From Nitrospira sp. KM1 (lineage in GTDB: Bacteria > Nitrospirota > Nitrospiria > Nitrospirales > Nitrospiraceae): 64,000 bases of DNA. The notes under the pieces were generated by a model. It saw only the letters and a program-made list of their open reading frames with translations. It was not told the DNA's origin and did not search any database. This document shows, one piece after another, positions 1 to 14,272 of the stretch. How positions within the stretch are numbered: the first letter of the stretch is position 1; each line of letters begins with the position of its first letter. The position numbers and the translations under genes were made by a program. Location: positions 4,030,001 through 4,094,000 of the forward strand of contig NZ_AP022671.1 in assembly GCF_011405515.1 (NCBI RefSeq). The letters are read 5' to 3'.

Positions 1-1
1 C

Positions 2-2989
<2,988 letters not shown>

Positions 2990-3016
2990 AATTACGTGAG
3001 ATGGATCTTCCAGGTA

Positions 3017-3045
3017 TTGACACTGAAAGAGACTGTCATTATAAT
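3017..3045 (+). promoter_or_regulatory. Consensus sigma-70 promoter of the str/S10 run
   Basis: TTGACA at 3017-3022 and TATAAT at 3040-3045 are separated by exactly 17 bases. Both hexamers match the consensus fully. It lies between the rpoC stop and rpsL, leaving an untranslated leader of about 60 bases. It very likely drives the long ribosomal protein run that follows. Confidence 0.9.
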
Positions 3046-3112
3046 CCACCGGCTTTGCCCTGGAAGGGGCGAAGAAGAGTCTGAAACGTTCTGAAATTGA
3101 GAGCAATGCAAC

Positions 3113-3484
3113 ATGCCGACGATTAATCAGTTAGTCAGAAAGGGCCGCCAGTTGGCCCACGCCAAGACGAAAAGTCCTGCGCTGAAATCGTGTCCGCAAA
3201 AACGCGGCGTCTGCCTTCGCGTCTATACCCAGACGCCGAAGAAGCCGAATTCCGCGTTGCGTAAAGTTGCCCGTGTTCGGTTAACTAACGGAATGGAAGT
3301 GACCACATACATTCCCGGTGTTGGGCACAATCTGCAGGAGCACTCGATTGTCCTCGTTCGGGGCGGTCGCGTGAAAGACTTGCCGGGTGTTCGTTATCAC
3401 ATCGTTCGCGGGGCTCTTGATGCGGTCGGTGTATCGGATAGAAAGCAGGGACGTTCGAAGTACGGAGCGAAGCGTCCAAAGTAA
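3113..3484 (+). CDS. rpsL: Ribosomal protein S12
   Basis: The 123-residue S12 of the 30S decoding centre, first gene of the str cluster. The [14 protein letters not shown] signature and [11 protein letters not shown] loop are intact. Lys43 and Lys88, the classical streptomycin-resistance positions, are both lysine, so the gene has the drug-sensitive form. Length is typical. Confidence 0.98.
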   Translation: MPTINQLVRKGRQLAHAKTKSPALKSCPQKRGVCLRVYTQTPKKPNSALRKVARVRLTNGMEVTTYIPGVGHNLQEHSIVLVRGGRVKDLPGVRYHIVRGALDAVGVSDRKQGRSKYGAKRPK

Positions 3485-3522
3485 TCATTCATGCGCAGCT
3501 AATGGAATAAGAGTACACGACA

Positions 3523-3993
3523 ATGCCGCGAAGTAGATTTTTAGGTCAACGTGAGCCACTTCCCGATGTCCGCTATCGAGACAAGCTTGTTGGGAAATTT
3601 TTGAACATTTTGATGGAGCGTGGCAAGAAGAGCACGGCCGAGCGTATTTGTTATGGCGCGTTCGACGTGATCCAGGAAAAGACGGGTGGGGATCCGCTCA
3701 AGGTATTCCGTTCAGCGATCGACAATGTCAAGCCGGTCGTTGAGGTGAAGTCCAGACGTGTCGGCGGCGCGTCTTATCAAGTGCCGGTCGAAATCCGTCC
3801 GGCTCGCCGGATGTCGCTCGCACTTCGTTGGTTGTCAGAATTCTCGCGGACGCGCGGCGGAAAGAGCATGCGGGAAAAACTCGCGGCTGAATTGCTGGAC
3901 GCGTCGAATAACACAGGGGCGTCGGTCAAGAAGCGGGAAGACGTGCATCGGATGGCGGAAGCGAACAAGGCTTTCGCGCACTATCGCTGGTAA
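3523..3993 (+). CDS. rpsG: Ribosomal protein S7
   Basis: A 156-residue S7, the primary binder of the 16S rRNA 3' major domain. It starts 38 bases after rpsL. The N-terminal [14 protein letters not shown] and the [17 protein letters not shown] segment are family hallmarks. In E. coli S7 is the translational repressor of the str operon. A strongly folded 103-base spacer follows it here. Confidence 0.98.
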   Translation: MPRSRFLGQREPLPDVRYRDKLVGKFLNILMERGKKSTAERICYGAFDVIQEKTGGDPLKVFRSAIDNVKPVVEVKSRRVGGASYQVPVEIRPARRMSLALRWLSEFSRTRGGKSMREKLAAELLDASNNTGASVKKREDVHRMAEANKAFAHYRW

Positions 3994-4000
3994 CGTCGTT

Positions 4001-4082
4001 CGTGCTGCAGTTGGGCCGTGCTGCGATCCGCAGACGCGGAGTGCCCCTGATCGCGGCAATTGTCGGCTCAGTCTGCAGCACG
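4001..4082 (+). promoter_or_regulatory. Folded rpsG-fusA intercistronic RNA
   Basis: CGTGCTGCAG at 4001-4010 is perfectly complementary to CTGCAGCACG at 4073-4082. The enclosed 62 bases include a second hairpin, CTGCG-ATC-CGCAG, at 4021-4033. The closing stem is followed by a short T-rich stretch just before the fusA start. It could be a processing site, a weak attenuator or a site for ribosomal protein feedback. No function can be assigned from sequence alone. Confidence 0.5.
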
Positions 4083-4096
4083 TGTATTTTTAGGGG

Positions 4097-6184
4097 ATGA
4101 ATGTGGCTAGGCAAGCTCCGTTAGAACGCACGCGAAACATTGGCATCATGGCCCATATTGATGCCGGGAAAACTACCACGACCGAGCGCATCCTCTACTA
4201 TACGGGGATGACGCATAAGATGGGTGAGGTGCACGAAGGCGCCGCCACGATGGACTGGATGGAGCAAGAGCGCGAGCGCGGCATCACCATTACGGCAGCT
4301 GCCACCACCTGCTTTTGGAAGGACCATCGCATCAATATCATTGATACGCCGGGTCACGTGGACTTTACGATTGAGGTCGAGCGGTCGTTGCGCGTCCTGG
4401 ACGGCGCGGTCGCGGTCTTTGACTCCGTGCAAGGAGTCGAGCCGCAGTCGGAAACTGTCTGGAGGCAGGCGGACAAATACCAGGTTCCCCGCATTGCGTT
4501 CATGAACAAAATGGACCGCATCGGTGCCGATTTTTATTTCAGTGTTCAGACCATTATCGATCGGCTGGGAGCGAACCCCATTCCTATTCAGATTCCCATC
4601 GGAAAAGAGTCGGAGTACAGGGGATCAATCGATCTCATCACGATGAAGGCGTATGTCTATGACGATGAGACTCTGGGTGCCAAGTACAAGGTCGAGGAGA
4701 TCCCTGCCGATTTGCTGGATAAGGCCAAGGAGTATCGCGAGAAGATGCTTGAGGCCGTTGCCGAATTCGATGACCATGTCATGGAGAAATATCTCAACGG
4801 CCAGCCGCTGACTGAAGAAGAGGTGCGCCGTGTCGTGCGCGCCGGAGCGATTGCCATGAAGGTCACTCCGGTGCTTTGCGGATCCGCCTTCAAGAATAAG
4901 GGTGTCCAGCAGTTGTTGGACGGAGTTGTGGATTTTCTGCCCTCTCCATTGGACATTCCGCCTGTGAAGGGGATCGATTCCAATACCGGCAAGGAAGTTG
5001 AGCGCAAGCCCGCTGACAATGAGCCGTTTGCCGCGCTCGCGTTCAAGATTATGTCAGACCCGTTCGCCGGCCAGTTGACCTATTTCCGAGTGTATTCCGG
5101 TACGCTCAAGACCGGCACGCCTGTCCTCAATGTCACCAAGGGGACCAAGGATCGCATCGGTCGTCTTCTGAAGATGCATGCCAACAAACGGGAAGAAATC
5201 GATGCCGTGTATGCAGGAGACATTGTTGCCGCTGTCGGTCTCAAGGGCGCCACGACCGGCGACACGCTTGCCGATGAAAAGCAGCCGGTACTGCTCGAGG
5301 TGATGAAGTTTCCGGAGCCAGTTATCGCGATGGCTATCGAACCCAAAACCAAGCAGGACCAGGAAAAGATGGGGTTTGCCTTGCAGAAACTCGCTCAGGA
5401 AGACCCGTCGTTCCGCGTGCGTACCGACGAGGAGACTGCCCAAACCATCATTGCCGGTATGGGTGAACTGCATCTGGAAATCATCGTTGATCGGTTGTTG
5501 CGGGAATTCAAAGTTGAAGCCAACGTCGGGAAGCCTGAAGTCGCGTTTCGTGAAACAATCAGGCGGAAAGCCGAATCTGAATCAAAGTACATCAAGCAGA
5601 CCGGGGGGCGCGGGCAATACGGCCATGTCGTGCTTACCGTCGAGCCGTCCGAACCTGGAAAGGGTCTGGAATTTGTCAACAAGGTGGTTGGTGGTGCGAT
5701 TCCGAAGGAATACATCCCGGCGATCGAAAAAGGTGTCAAGGAACGTATGGAGAATGGCGTCATTGCCGGATATCCGCTTCGCGATATCAAGGTGACGGTG
5801 ATCGATGGGTCGTATCATGAAGTGGACTCCAATGAAATGGCGTTCAAGATCGCCGGTTCCATGGGATTTTCTGACGCGTGCAAAAAGGCCGATGCGGTGC
5901 TGCTCGAGCCCATCATGAAGGTGGAAGTGCTGGTTCCACAGGAGTTCATGGGCGACGTGATTGGAAATTTGAACGGACGCCGCGGCAAGGTGCAAGGTAT
6001 GAAGGTGCGTGCCGGAGCTCAGGCGATAGAGGCCTCCGTGCCGTTGATGGAAATGTTCGGATATGCCACGGATCTTCGTTCGAGAACGCAGGGCCGCGCG
6101 ACCTACAGTATGGAGTTCGACCGCTACGATCAAGTACCGCGCCAGATCTCGGAAGCGATCATGGCAAAGTACCGCGGCGAATAA
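4097..6184 (+). CDS. fusA: Elongation factor G
   Basis: A 695-residue translocase GTPase of the ribosome. GTP-binding motifs are [12 protein letters not shown] (G1), RGITI (switch I, G2), DTPGH (G3) and NKMD (G4). Domains III-V follow at full length. The start 12 bases after the folded spacer has GGGG as the only Shine-Dalgarno-like element. The conventional RGITI switch I here contrasts with the altered one in the EF-Tu encoded next. Confidence 0.98.
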   Translation: MNVARQAPLERTRNIGIMAHIDAGKTTTTERILYYTGMTHKMGEVHEGAATMDWMEQERERGITITAAATTCFWKDHRINIIDTPGHVDFTIEVERSLRVLDGAVAVFDSVQGVEPQSETVWRQADKYQVPRIAFMNKMDRIGADFYFSVQTIIDRLGANPIPIQIPIGKESEYRGSIDLITMKAYVYDDETLGAKYKVEEIPADLLDKAKEYREKMLEAVAEFDDHVMEKYLNGQPLTEEEVRRVVRAGAIAMKVTPVLCGSAFKNKGVQQLLDGVVDFLPSPLDIPPVKGIDSNTGKEVERKPADNEPFAALAFKIMSDPFAGQLTYFRVYSGTLKTGTPVLNVTKGTKDRIGRLLKMHANKREEIDAVYAGDIVAAVGLKGATTGDTLADEKQPVLLEVMKFPEPVIAMAIEPKTKQDQEKMGFALQKLAQEDPSFRVRTDEETAQTIIAGMGELHLEIIVDRLLREFKVEANVGKPEVAFRETIRRKAESESKYIKQTGGRGQYGHVVLTVEPSEPGKGLEFVNKVVGGAIPKEYIPAIEKGVKERMENGVIAGYPLRDIKVTVIDGSYHEVDSNEMAFKIAGSMGFSDACKKADAVLLEPIMKVEVLVPQEFMGDVIGNLNGRRGKVQGMKVRAGAQAIEASVPLMEMFGYATDLRSRTQGRATYSMEFDRYDQVPRQISEAIMAKYRGE

Positions 6185-6222
6185 TTGATTATTGCAGTGT
6201 AAGTCGTAGGGAGGAATTCGGC

Positions 6223-7428
<1,206 letters not shown>

Positions 7429-7491
7429 CGAAGCAGGCAATAGCGGGGCAGTGCGCGGTATTGATCGATGCAGTGATGCGAGGAGAAGAGC

Positions 7492-7803
7492 GTGAAGGTT
7501 GATCAAAGAATCAGAATCAGATTGCGCGGGTTTGATTATCGCGTTTTGGATCAGTCGGTCGCGGAAATCGTCGAGACTGTTCGCCGAAGCGGTGCGAAGA
7601 TCGTCGGTCCCATACCCTTGCCGACGCGCATCGAGAAATTTACCGTTCAACGTGCCACGCACGCTGATAAAAAGGCTCGCGAACAATTTGAAATTCGAAC
7701 GCACAAGCGGCTGATGGATATTATGGAGCCCACGCCTGAGACGATGGATTCGCTGATGAAGCTGAATCTGGCTGCGGGTGTCGACGTCGAAATCAAGCTG
7801 TGA
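7492..7803 (+). CDS. rpsJ: Ribosomal protein S10
   Basis: A 103-residue S10, first gene of the S10 cluster and also the NusA/NusG antitermination partner NusE. GTG start at 7492, 8 bases after [23 protein letters not shown] and the [14 protein letters not shown] loop are characteristic. No promoter is evident in the 63 bases after tuf, suggesting read-through from the str genes. Confidence 0.98.
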   Translation: MKVDQRIRIRLRGFDYRVLDQSVAEIVETVRRSGAKIVGPIPLPTRIEKFTVQRATHADKKAREQFEIRTHKRLMDIMEPTPETMDSLMKLNLAAGVDVEIKL

Positions 7804-7830
7804 TCTGAGGTCAGTAAGGAATTTGCCGCT

Positions 7831-8451
7831 ATGACGAACGGGTTGCTCGGTAAAAAGTTGGGAATGACGCAGGTGTTTGACGAGAGTCAATTTGTACCCG
7901 TGACCGTCATTGAAGCAGGACCCTGTCGTGTCGTGATGGTCAAGACCAAGGAAAGCGACGGCTATGAAGCCGTCCAGTTGGCGTACGAAGAGACCAAGGA
8001 CCGGAAGCTTTCCGGGGCGCAACTGGGTCATTTGAAGAAGCATCAGGCTCCGGCCATGCGCACGTTGAAAGAATTCAAGAAGACCGGTGATGTCGCTGTC
8101 GGCCAAGTGATTAAAGCCGATTTGTTCAAGAAGGGTGATTGGGTCGATGTCATCGGCGTGTCGAAGGGCAAGGGCTTTCAGGGCGTCGTGCGTCGGCATC
8201 ATTATTCGGGCGGTCCGGAATCGCATGGCTCCATGTTTCATCGCGCGCCGGGTTCCATCGGAGCCAGCTCTTTTCCTTCTCGTGTCTGGAAAGGAAAGAC
8301 GTTGCCGGGGCACATGGGTGCGGAGCGTGTGACCACTCAGCGACTGAAGGTCATCGATTCGCGCCCCGAGGAGAATCTCCTGTTGGTCCGTGGCGCCGTT
8401 CCTGGTGCGGCTAACGGTCTGGTGATCGTCAGAAAGTCTAAGAAGGGATAG
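7831..8451 (+). CDS. rplC: Ribosomal protein L3
   Basis: A 206-residue L3 that helps nucleate 50S assembly and reaches into the peptidyl transferase centre. It starts with [13 protein letters not shown] and contains the typical central loop [20 protein letters not shown]. It begins 27 bases after rpsJ and ends 3 bases before rplD. Confidence 0.98.
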   Translation: MTNGLLGKKLGMTQVFDESQFVPVTVIEAGPCRVVMVKTKESDGYEAVQLAYEETKDRKLSGAQLGHLKKHQAPAMRTLKEFKKTGDVAVGQVIKADLFKKGDWVDVIGVSKGKGFQGVVRRHHYSGGPESHGSMFHRAPGSIGASSFPSRVWKGKTLPGHMGAERVTTQRLKVIDSRPEENLLLVRGAVPGAANGLVIVRKSKKG

Positions 8452-8454
8452 GGC

Positions 8455-9078
8455 ATGCCGACGGTTGATGTCATAGATTTGAACAGACGAAAAGTGGGGT
8501 CCGCGGAGCTTCCTCCGGAGGTGTTCGGTTGTAAGCCCCACCGAACGCTTGTGCATGAAGCCGTGGTCATGCAGCAGGCTTGTGAGCGGCAAGGAACGGC
8601 TTCTACTCTCCGTCGAGGTGAAGTGAGCGGGTCCGGGAAGAAGCCCTGGAAGCAAAAGCACACAGGACGTGCCAGGGCCGGTTCATTGCGCTCGCCTGTA
8701 TGGCGTCACGGTGGGTCGGTCTTTGGGCCGAAGCCGAGAAGCTACGCATTCAACATGCCGAAGAAGAAGTACCGAGCCGCTCTGCAAAGCGCCCTATCGG
8801 CAAAGCTGGCGGATGGACATGTGATCGTCGTCTCGAATTTCACGCTCGAATCAAGCAAGACCAAAGTGCTGGCGAAAACATTGAAGCAGTTTGGAGAAGG
8901 GTCTCACATCCTGATCATCGCTGGAGAGGGACATACCGGATTGACTCAGGCAGCCAAGAATCTTGCCGGAGTCGGAGTCGTCGCGCCGGACCGTCTTAAC
9001 GTCTATGATATCGTGCGCGCGGGAACGATCATGATTCCGGAGCGTGATGTGGCGCGTTTGAAGGAGGTCTGGGCATGA
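8455..9078 (+). CDS. rplD: Ribosomal protein L4
   Basis: A 207-residue L4, whose long loop lines the peptide exit tunnel. The loop motif GTGRAR-type sequence appears as HTGRARAGSLRSPVWRHGG. In E. coli L4 also represses the S10 operon. The ATGA overlap with rplW (4 bases) points to translational coupling. Confidence 0.97.
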   Translation: MPTVDVIDLNRRKVGSAELPPEVFGCKPHRTLVHEAVVMQQACERQGTASTLRRGEVSGSGKKPWKQKHTGRARAGSLRSPVWRHGGSVFGPKPRSYAFNMPKKKYRAALQSALSAKLADGHVIVVSNFTLESSKTKVLAKTLKQFGEGSHILIIAGEGHTGLTQAAKNLAGVGVVAPDRLNVYDIVRAGTIMIPERDVARLKEVWA

Positions 9079-9368
9079 AAACAGATCTTCACAATGTGCT
9101 CATTCAGCCGTTGTTGACGGAAAAGATCACCGCATTGCGCGAGAGCAGCAATACGGTCGGGTTTCTTGTGCATGCTTCTGCCAATCGCGTGCAGATCAAG
9201 CAGGCCGTCGAAACGTTGTTGAAAGTGAAAGTCGAGCGGGTCAATGTCCTGAACGTTCAGGGGAAGATTAAGCGTCTTGGACGTTTTTCTGGAAAGCGTT
9301 CGGATTGGAAGAAGGCGTTCGTGAAGCTCAAGCAGGGTGAAAAGCTTGAGCTGTATGAAGGTGCATAG
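9075..9368 (+). CDS. rplW: Ribosomal protein L23
   Basis: A 97-residue L23, which sits at the tunnel exit and docks trigger factor and SRP. VLIQPLLTEKIT and the NRVQIKQAVETLLKVKVERV segment fit the family. The start overlaps the rplD stop by 4 bases. Confidence 0.97.
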   Translation: MKTDLHNVLIQPLLTEKITALRESSNTVGFLVHASANRVQIKQAVETLLKVKVERVNVLNVQGKIKRLGRFSGKRSDWKKAFVKLKQGEKLELYEGA

Positions 9369-9414
9369 AGGAGATGTCGTTCCGGTTACGACCGGTGCGG
9401 GATGAAAGAAGCAC

Positions 9415-10239
9415 ATGGCCCTGAAAGCATATAAGCCGACTACATCTGGACGTCGCGGAATGACTATCGTGACGACCAAGGAGTTGACGAAGAAAAGACC
9501 TGAAAAGTCCCTCACGTCCTTCCACCTCCGTACGGGCGGACGTAACAATGACGGTCGGACTACCGTAAGATTTCGTGGCGCTGGTCACCGACGCCTGTAT
9601 CGGAAAATTGATTTCCGTCGAGACAAGGTCGGCATTCCGGCCAAAGTGGTGGCTTTGGAGTATGATCCTAACCGCTCTGCACGGATCGCACTTCTCAGCT
9701 ATCAGGACGGTGAGCATCGCTATATTCTCGCTCCTGTAGGGCTGCAAGTGGGAGATGTCTTGCAGTCGGGAGAAGATTCAGAAGTGCGAGCAGGCAATGC
9801 ATTGCCACTTTCGAAGATGCCGCTTGGCACCACGATACATAATATTGAGTTGAAGCCGGGAAAAGGCGGGCAACTGATTCGCAGCGCCGGAGGGTTTGCC
9901 CAGGTGATGGGTCGTGACGGGAATTATGTTCAAGTCCGGCTGAAGTCCGGCGAAATGCGTCGGATTCTTGGGACATGCATGGCGACGGTCGGGCAGGTTG
10001 GCAATGTCGATCACGAAAATATCAACGTTGGAAAGGCCGGAAGAACCCGATGGCTGGGTCGTCGGCCTCACGTGCGCGGTGTCGTCATGAACCCGGTCGA
10101 TCATCCGCACGGTGGAGGAGAGGGGAAGTCTGGGCAGGGCAATCCCCATCCGGTGTCTCCATGGGGACTGCCGACGAAGGGTTATAAGACGCGTAAAAAC
10201 AAATCCACCAACAAGTTCATTATCGCCAGACGGAAGTAG
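9415..10239 (+). CDS. rplB: Ribosomal protein L2
   Basis: A 274-residue L2 close to the peptidyl transferase centre. The C-terminal [16 protein letters not shown] stretch with its conserved histidines is intact, as is the RNA-binding middle ([17 protein letters not shown]). It follows rplW after 46 bases. Confidence 0.98.
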   Translation: MALKAYKPTTSGRRGMTIVTTKELTKKRPEKSLTSFHLRTGGRNNDGRTTVRFRGAGHRRLYRKIDFRRDKVGIPAKVVALEYDPNRSARIALLSYQDGEHRYILAPVGLQVGDVLQSGEDSEVRAGNALPLSKMPLGTTIHNIELKPGKGGQLIRSAGGFAQVMGRDGNYVQVRLKSGEMRRILGTCMATVGQVGNVDHENINVGKAGRTRWLGRRPHVRGVVMNPVDHPHGGGEGKSGQGNPHPVSPWGLPTKGYKTRKNKSTNKFIIARRK

Positions 10240-10250
10240 GAGATCCAGCG

Positions 10251-10538
10251 ATGCCGAGGTCGGTAAGCAAAGGGCCGTTCATTGACGATCATCTGCTGAA
10301 GAAGGTCGCGCAGATGAATCAAACGAAGGATCGTAAAATAATTAAGACGTGGTCACGCCGATCCACGGTGGTGCCCGATATGATCGGTCATACATTCGCC
10401 GTTCATAATGGCAAGAAGTTCATCCCCGTGTTCGTCACGGAAAACATGGTCGGTCACAAGCTCGGCGAATTTGCTCCGACTCGGTTTTTCAAAGGGCACG
10501 GACAGGCGAAAACTGAAAAGGCAGTCGCGCTCAAGTAA
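10251..10538 (+). CDS. rpsS: Ribosomal protein S19
   Basis: A 95-residue S19 of the 30S head. [18 protein letters not shown] and the [20 protein letters not shown] core are hallmarks. It starts 11 bases after rplB with GGAGA as ribosome binding site. Confidence 0.98.
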   Translation: MPRSVSKGPFIDDHLLKKVAQMNQTKDRKIIKTWSRRSTVVPDMIGHTFAVHNGKKFIPVFVTENMVGHKLGEFAPTRFFKGHGQAKTEKAVALK

Positions 10539-10550
10539 GGGAAACCGCAT

Positions 10551-10904
10551 ATGGCAGAAGCACAAGCAATACTTCGATTCGTTCGCGTGGCTCCTCGCAA
10601 GGCCCGTCCGGTCGTGGACATGATACGAGGACAACAAGTTCCCATGGCCTTGGCGATGCTCAAGCATCTTCCTCGTCATGCGGCGCGGGTCATCGAAAAG
10701 GTGCTTCGCTCAGCCGTCGCCAATGCTGAACAGAAGGAGTTGGGCGACAGCGAATCCATGCGGGTGTCCAAAGCGTTCGTAAACTGTGGGCCAATCTATA
10801 AGCGCTTCCGCGCGAGATCGATGGGACGTGCGAATTCGATCCAAAAGCGCACCAGTCATATTACCGTCGTCGTCGAATCGGCTGACGTCGGCAGGAAACA
10901 CTAA
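10551..10904 (+). CDS. rplV: Ribosomal protein L22
   Basis: A 117-residue L22 whose beta-hairpin lines the exit tunnel. VRVAPRKARPVVDMIRG and the hairpin region RFRARSMGRANSIQKRTSH are typical. It starts 12 bases after rpsS. Confidence 0.97.
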   Translation: MAEAQAILRFVRVAPRKARPVVDMIRGQQVPMALAMLKHLPRHAARVIEKVLRSAVANAEQKELGDSESMRVSKAFVNCGPIYKRFRARSMGRANSIQKRTSHITVVVESADVGRKH

Positions 10905-10962
10905 GTCAAGGCGTGTGAGCGGACCGGAAATCTTTCCGCCGCAGAACTGAGGCACAGATCGT

Positions 10963-11634
10963 ATGGGTCAAAAAACACATCCAATCGGATATCGGCTCGG
11001 ATACAACTACACGTGGAGTTCCAGGTGGTATGCCGGAAAAGATTACGCCAAGTTGCTTCATCAGGACATCAAGATCCGAAAGGTCGTGAAACAGAAATTG
11101 TTTCACGCCGGCGTGGCGAAGGTGGAGATCGAGCGTTCCGGAGACCAAACCCGGGTGATCATTCATACGGCCCGTCCGGGAATCATTATCGGCCGCAAGG
11201 GGGCCGAGGTCGACAAGTTGAAGGCCGAATTGGAAAAGCAGTACGGCGGTCAAGTGTACATTACGGTCAAGGAAATCAAAAAGCCGGAATTGGATGCCCA
11301 ACTTGTCAGCGAGAATGTAGCCACTCAATTGGAGAAGCGCGTGGCCTTTCGCCGCGCAATGAAACGAAGCGTGCAATCGGCGCTGCGGCTTGGAGCTCAA
11401 GGCATCAAGATCATGATTGCGGGGCGACTCGGTGGAGCGGAAATCGCCAGAACTGAATGGTATCGCGAAGGTCGGGTGCCCTTGCACACGCTGCGTGCCG
11501 AGGTGGATTACGGGTTTGCGGAGGCCCATACGACCATGGGTCAGATCGGCGTCAAGACCTGGATCTATAAGGGGGAAATTCTCCCTGCTCAACCCTTGAA
11601 GCCGGAGTCTGCGCTAGAGCGACGGTTAGGCTAA
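10963..11634 (+). CDS. rpsC: Ribosomal protein S3
   Basis: A 223-residue S3 at the mRNA entry channel, beginning [12 protein letters not shown]. The KH domain GxxG loop is seen as [13 protein letters not shown]. It follows rplV after 58 bases and ends shortly before rplP. Confidence 0.98.
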   Translation: MGQKTHPIGYRLGYNYTWSSRWYAGKDYAKLLHQDIKIRKVVKQKLFHAGVAKVEIERSGDQTRVIIHTARPGIIIGRKGAEVDKLKAELEKQYGGQVYITVKEIKKPELDAQLVSENVATQLEKRVAFRRAMKRSVQSALRLGAQGIKIMIAGRLGGAEIARTEWYREGRVPLHTLRAEVDYGFAEAHTTMGQIGVKTWIYKGEILPAQPLKPESALERRLG

Positions 11635-11648
11635 GTCATGAGGCAATC

Positions 11649-12062
11649 GTGTTAGCACCGAAAAAAGTCAAGTTCAGAAAAATGATGAAGGGTCGAATGC
11701 GAGGGAAGGCCTATCGTGGCGGCCAGGTCACCCTCGGCGAATTCGGATTGAAGGCTCTTGAGCCTGGCTGGGTGACCAGTCGGCAAATCGAGGCTGCTCG
11801 GATCGCCATTACCCGCTATGTGAAGCGGGGCGGTCAGGTATGGACAAGAATTTTCCCCGACAAGCCGATTACCAAAAAGCCGGCAGAAACTCGAATGGGT
11901 AAAGGGAAAGGCAATCCTGAATATTGGGTGGCTGTCGTGAAGCCTGGGCGAATCCTCTATGAGATGGGCGGCGTCACTTCGGATATTGCGAATGAAGCAT
12001 TTCGTCTCGCTTCTCACAAGCTTCCCATTGCGACGAAATGCGTTGCCCGAGGAGAGTTTTAG
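11649..12062 (+). CDS. rplP: Ribosomal protein L16
   Basis: A 137-residue L16 near the A-site tRNA. It uses a GTG start (11649) giving [12 protein letters not shown]. The [20 protein letters not shown] segment is diagnostic. The arginine hydroxylated in E. coli L16 falls in this segment, but no hydroxylase gene is in the window. Confidence 0.97.
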   Translation: MLAPKKVKFRKMMKGRMRGKAYRGGQVTLGEFGLKALEPGWVTSRQIEAARIAITRYVKRGGQVWTRIFPDKPITKKPAETRMGKGKGNPEYWVAVVKPGRILYEMGGVTSDIANEAFRLASHKLPIATKCVARGEF

Positions 12063-12097
12063 GTCGATCGTTCACCGGAGAGAAGGCGGTACGGCTC

Positions 12098-12307
12098 ATG
12101 GATTTGAAAGAACTCAAGCAATTGACTGCTCCAGAGTTGTTGGAGAAAGAAAAACAACTGACCCAGGAGTTGTTTAATCTTCGGTTCCAATTGGGAACCG
12201 GGCGATTGGAAAATCCGATGCAAATCAGAAAAACCAAGCGAACGATTGCGCAGGTCAAGACCATCATGCGCCAATCGGAACTGCAGGGCCGCAAGACGGC
12301 CGAATAA
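12098..12307 (+). CDS. rpmC: Ribosomal protein L29
   Basis: A 69-residue L29. The start at 12098 (MDLKELKQL) is preferred over an in-frame upstream ATG at 12038, which would overlap rplP and add 20 unrelated residues. The helical-hairpin sequence EKEKQLTQELFNLRFQ is typical. Confidence 0.96.
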   Translation: MDLKELKQLTAPELLEKEKQLTQELFNLRFQLGTGRLENPMQIRKTKRTIAQVKTIMRQSELQGRKTAE

Positions 12308-12324
12308 GGCGAAAGGGTTGATGT

Positions 12325-12591
12325 ATGGCAGAGGCTGAGGTTAAGCGACGGGAATGGGTCGGGCGTGTCATCAGCAATAAGATGAACAAGACAGTTGTGG
12401 TGGCCGTTGAACGTTCCGTCGTGCACCCTATCTACCGCAAGGTGCTGCGGCGAATGACCAAGCTGAAGGCGCACGATGAACAGAATTCGTGCAATGTCGG
12501 CGATCGAGTTCGAATGATTGAAACGAGGCCGATCAGCAAGGACAAGCATTTTCGCGTCGTGGAAGTATTGGAAAAAGGGCGAGCCGACTAG
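12325..12591 (+). CDS. rpsQ: Ribosomal protein S17
   Basis: An 88-residue S17, a primary 16S rRNA binder. REWVGRVISNKMNKTVVVAVER and the C-terminal VRMIETRPISKDKHFRV match the OB-fold family. It starts 17 bases after rpmC. Confidence 0.97.
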   Translation: MAEAEVKRREWVGRVISNKMNKTVVVAVERSVVHPIYRKVLRRMTKLKAHDEQNSCNVGDRVRMIETRPISKDKHFRVVEVLEKGRAD

Positions 12592-12625
12592 AGTTTTCGG
12601 AGTCGGGTAAGGAACGAAAGAGATC

Positions 12626-12994
12626 ATGATTCAGAACTACACTTACATGGACGTGGCCGACAACTCAGGAGCGAAGCAGGCCATGTGTTTCCACGTGCTG
12701 GGAGGATCAAAGCGACGGTATGCCTCGCTCGGGGACGTGATTGTCGTGGCCGTCAAGGAGGCTATTCCGCAGGCCACGGTCAAGAAGGGTGATGTGAGCC
12801 GGGCTGTCATCGTTCGGACCACGAAGGAGGTCCGCCGGGAAGACGGTTCCTACATCAAGTTCGATCGCAACGCATGCGTGCTCATCAACAAGGACGGCGA
12901 ACCGGTCGGGACGCGCATCTTCGGCCCGGTCGCGCGTGAATTGCGTTGGAAGAAGTTCATGAAAATTATTTCGTTGGCTCCGGAAGTTCTCTAG
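12626..12994 (+). CDS. rplN: Ribosomal protein L14
   Basis: A 122-residue L14 at the subunit interface, first gene of the spc cluster. [20 protein letters not shown] and the central [13 protein letters not shown] strand are clear. No new promoter is visible in the 34 bases before it, so the S10 and spc groups look continuous. Confidence 0.98.
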   Translation: MIQNYTYMDVADNSGAKQAMCFHVLGGSKRRYASLGDVIVVAVKEAIPQATVKKGDVSRAVIVRTTKEVRREDGSYIKFDRNACVLINKDGEPVGTRIFGPVARELRWKKFMKIISLAPEVL

Positions 12995-13017
12995 CCGGAA
13001 TAGGTTCAGGAGTAATC

Positions 13018-13347
13018 GTGGAATCGCTTCAGAAAAGCCGAATTCGTAAGGGAGATACCGTGGTTGTGATCGCGGGTCGCGATCGCGGCAAATCCGGGAA
13101 AGTGCTTTCGGTCGACCGGTCTGCCGGAAAGGTCATCGTCGAGAAGTTGAACATGATCAAACGGCATACCAAGCCGAATCAGAAGGTGAAGCAGGGTGGA
13201 ATTCTGGAGCGCGAGGCACCGCTCGCGATCTCCAATGTCATGTATTTGTGTCCGGTGACGCAAAAGCCGACCCGTCTCGGAATGCGGACGCAGAGTGACG
13301 GCCGTCGGGTGCGATTCAGCAAGAAATCCAAGGAACTCGTTGAGTAG
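13018..13347 (+). CDS. rplX: Ribosomal protein L24
   Basis: A 109-residue L24, one of two assembly initiators of the 50S. The GTG at 13018 follows AGGAGT and gives [18 protein letters not shown]; an earlier in-frame ATG at 12946 lies inside rplN and is rejected. The KOW motif [19 protein letters not shown] is intact. Confidence 0.95.
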   Translation: MESLQKSRIRKGDTVVVIAGRDRGKSGKVLSVDRSAGKVIVEKLNMIKRHTKPNQKVKQGGILEREAPLAISNVMYLCPVTQKPTRLGMRTQSDGRRVRFSKKSKELVE

Positions 13348-13363
13348 GAGTGAGGACGGTTCG

Positions 13364-14026
13364 ATGGCGGAAGTAAAAGATTCAAAAAAGACAGCGAAGG
13401 GCGCGAAGCCGGCAGGGCGGTCATCAAGAAAAGAGAGCGGCTCGACCCCTCAAGCCCTGGATGACGGCAGTGAAGAGTCGAAGTTTAAGCCCAGGTTACG
13501 TGACATGTACCGGGATCAGGTCGTTCCCGCTCTGATGAAAGAGTTTTCATACAAGAATGTGATGCAGGTGCCGAAGCTTGAGCGCATCGTGCTCAACGTC
13601 GGGATGAGCGAAGCCACGCAGAACGTGAAGCTGCTTGAGAGCGCTGCAGGGGAATTGGCGACGATTACCGGTCAGAAGCCGATTATCACGAAGGCCAAGA
13701 AAGCGATCGCAGGATTCAAATTGCGTCAGGGCATGCCGATCGGCACGAAGGTGACGCTGCGGAACCGTCGAATGTACGAATTTTTCGATCGTTTGGTCAC
13801 GCTGGCTCTTCCTCGCATTCGGGATTTTCGCGGAGTGTCTCCCAAGGCTTTCGATGGCCGTGGAAACTATACGTTGGGACTGAAAGAGCAGCTGATCTTT
13901 CCTGAAATCAAGTATGACGAAGTCGCCTCGATCCACGGCATGGACATTACGATCGTGACGACCGCTCGCACCAACGATGAAGGCAAGGCATTGCTCCGAC
14001 AATTGGGGATGCCGTTTAGAACGTAA
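13364..14026 (+). CDS. rplE: Ribosomal protein L5 with N-terminal extension
   Basis: A 220-residue L5, the 5S rRNA binder. The ATG at 13364 follows GGAGTGAGGACGGTTCG. The conserved domain starts near residue 42 ([17 protein letters not shown]), so about 40 residues rich in Lys, Ser, Gly and acidic residues precede it. Most bacterial L5 proteins are about 180 residues. No internal start with a good ribosome binding site is obvious before the domain, so the extension looks genuine. Confidence 0.95.
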   Translation: MAEVKDSKKTAKGAKPAGRSSRKESGSTPQALDDGSEESKFKPRLRDMYRDQVVPALMKEFSYKNVMQVPKLERIVLNVGMSEATQNVKLLESAAGELATITGQKPIITKAKKAIAGFKLRQGMPIGTKVTLRNRRMYEFFDRLVTLALPRIRDFRGVSPKAFDGRGNYTLGLKEQLIFPEIKYDEVASIHGMDITIVTTARTNDEGKALLRQLGMPFRT

Positions 14027-14037
14027 CGGAGGAACGC

Positions 14038-14223
14038 GTGTCCAGACTAGCCCTGAGAAACAAGTGCGCTGAAAAACCGAAGTTCACGACGAGGGCGTAT
14101 CACCGGTGCGGGATCTGCGGCCGGGTTCATGGATTCCTGCGGCGATTCAAAATGTGCAGGATCTGCTTTCGGTTGCTGAGCCTCAAGGGAGAGATTCCCG
14201 GGGTGCGGAAGGCGAGTTGGTAA
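14038..14223 (+). CDS. rpsZ: Ribosomal protein S14, zinc-binding type
   Basis: A 61-residue short S14 with two CxxC pairs ([20 protein letters not shown]) that bind one zinc. GTG start at 14038 follows GGAGGAACGC closely. The longer zinc-free paralogue is absent from this locus. Confidence 0.97.
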   Translation: MSRLALRNKCAEKPKFTTRAYHRCGICGRVHGFLRRFKMCRICFRLLSLKGEIPGVRKASW

Positions 14224-14272
14224 CGTCGGCGTACGTCGTTGTCCATTGATTAGCGGGTGAAGGGATTTCTAC

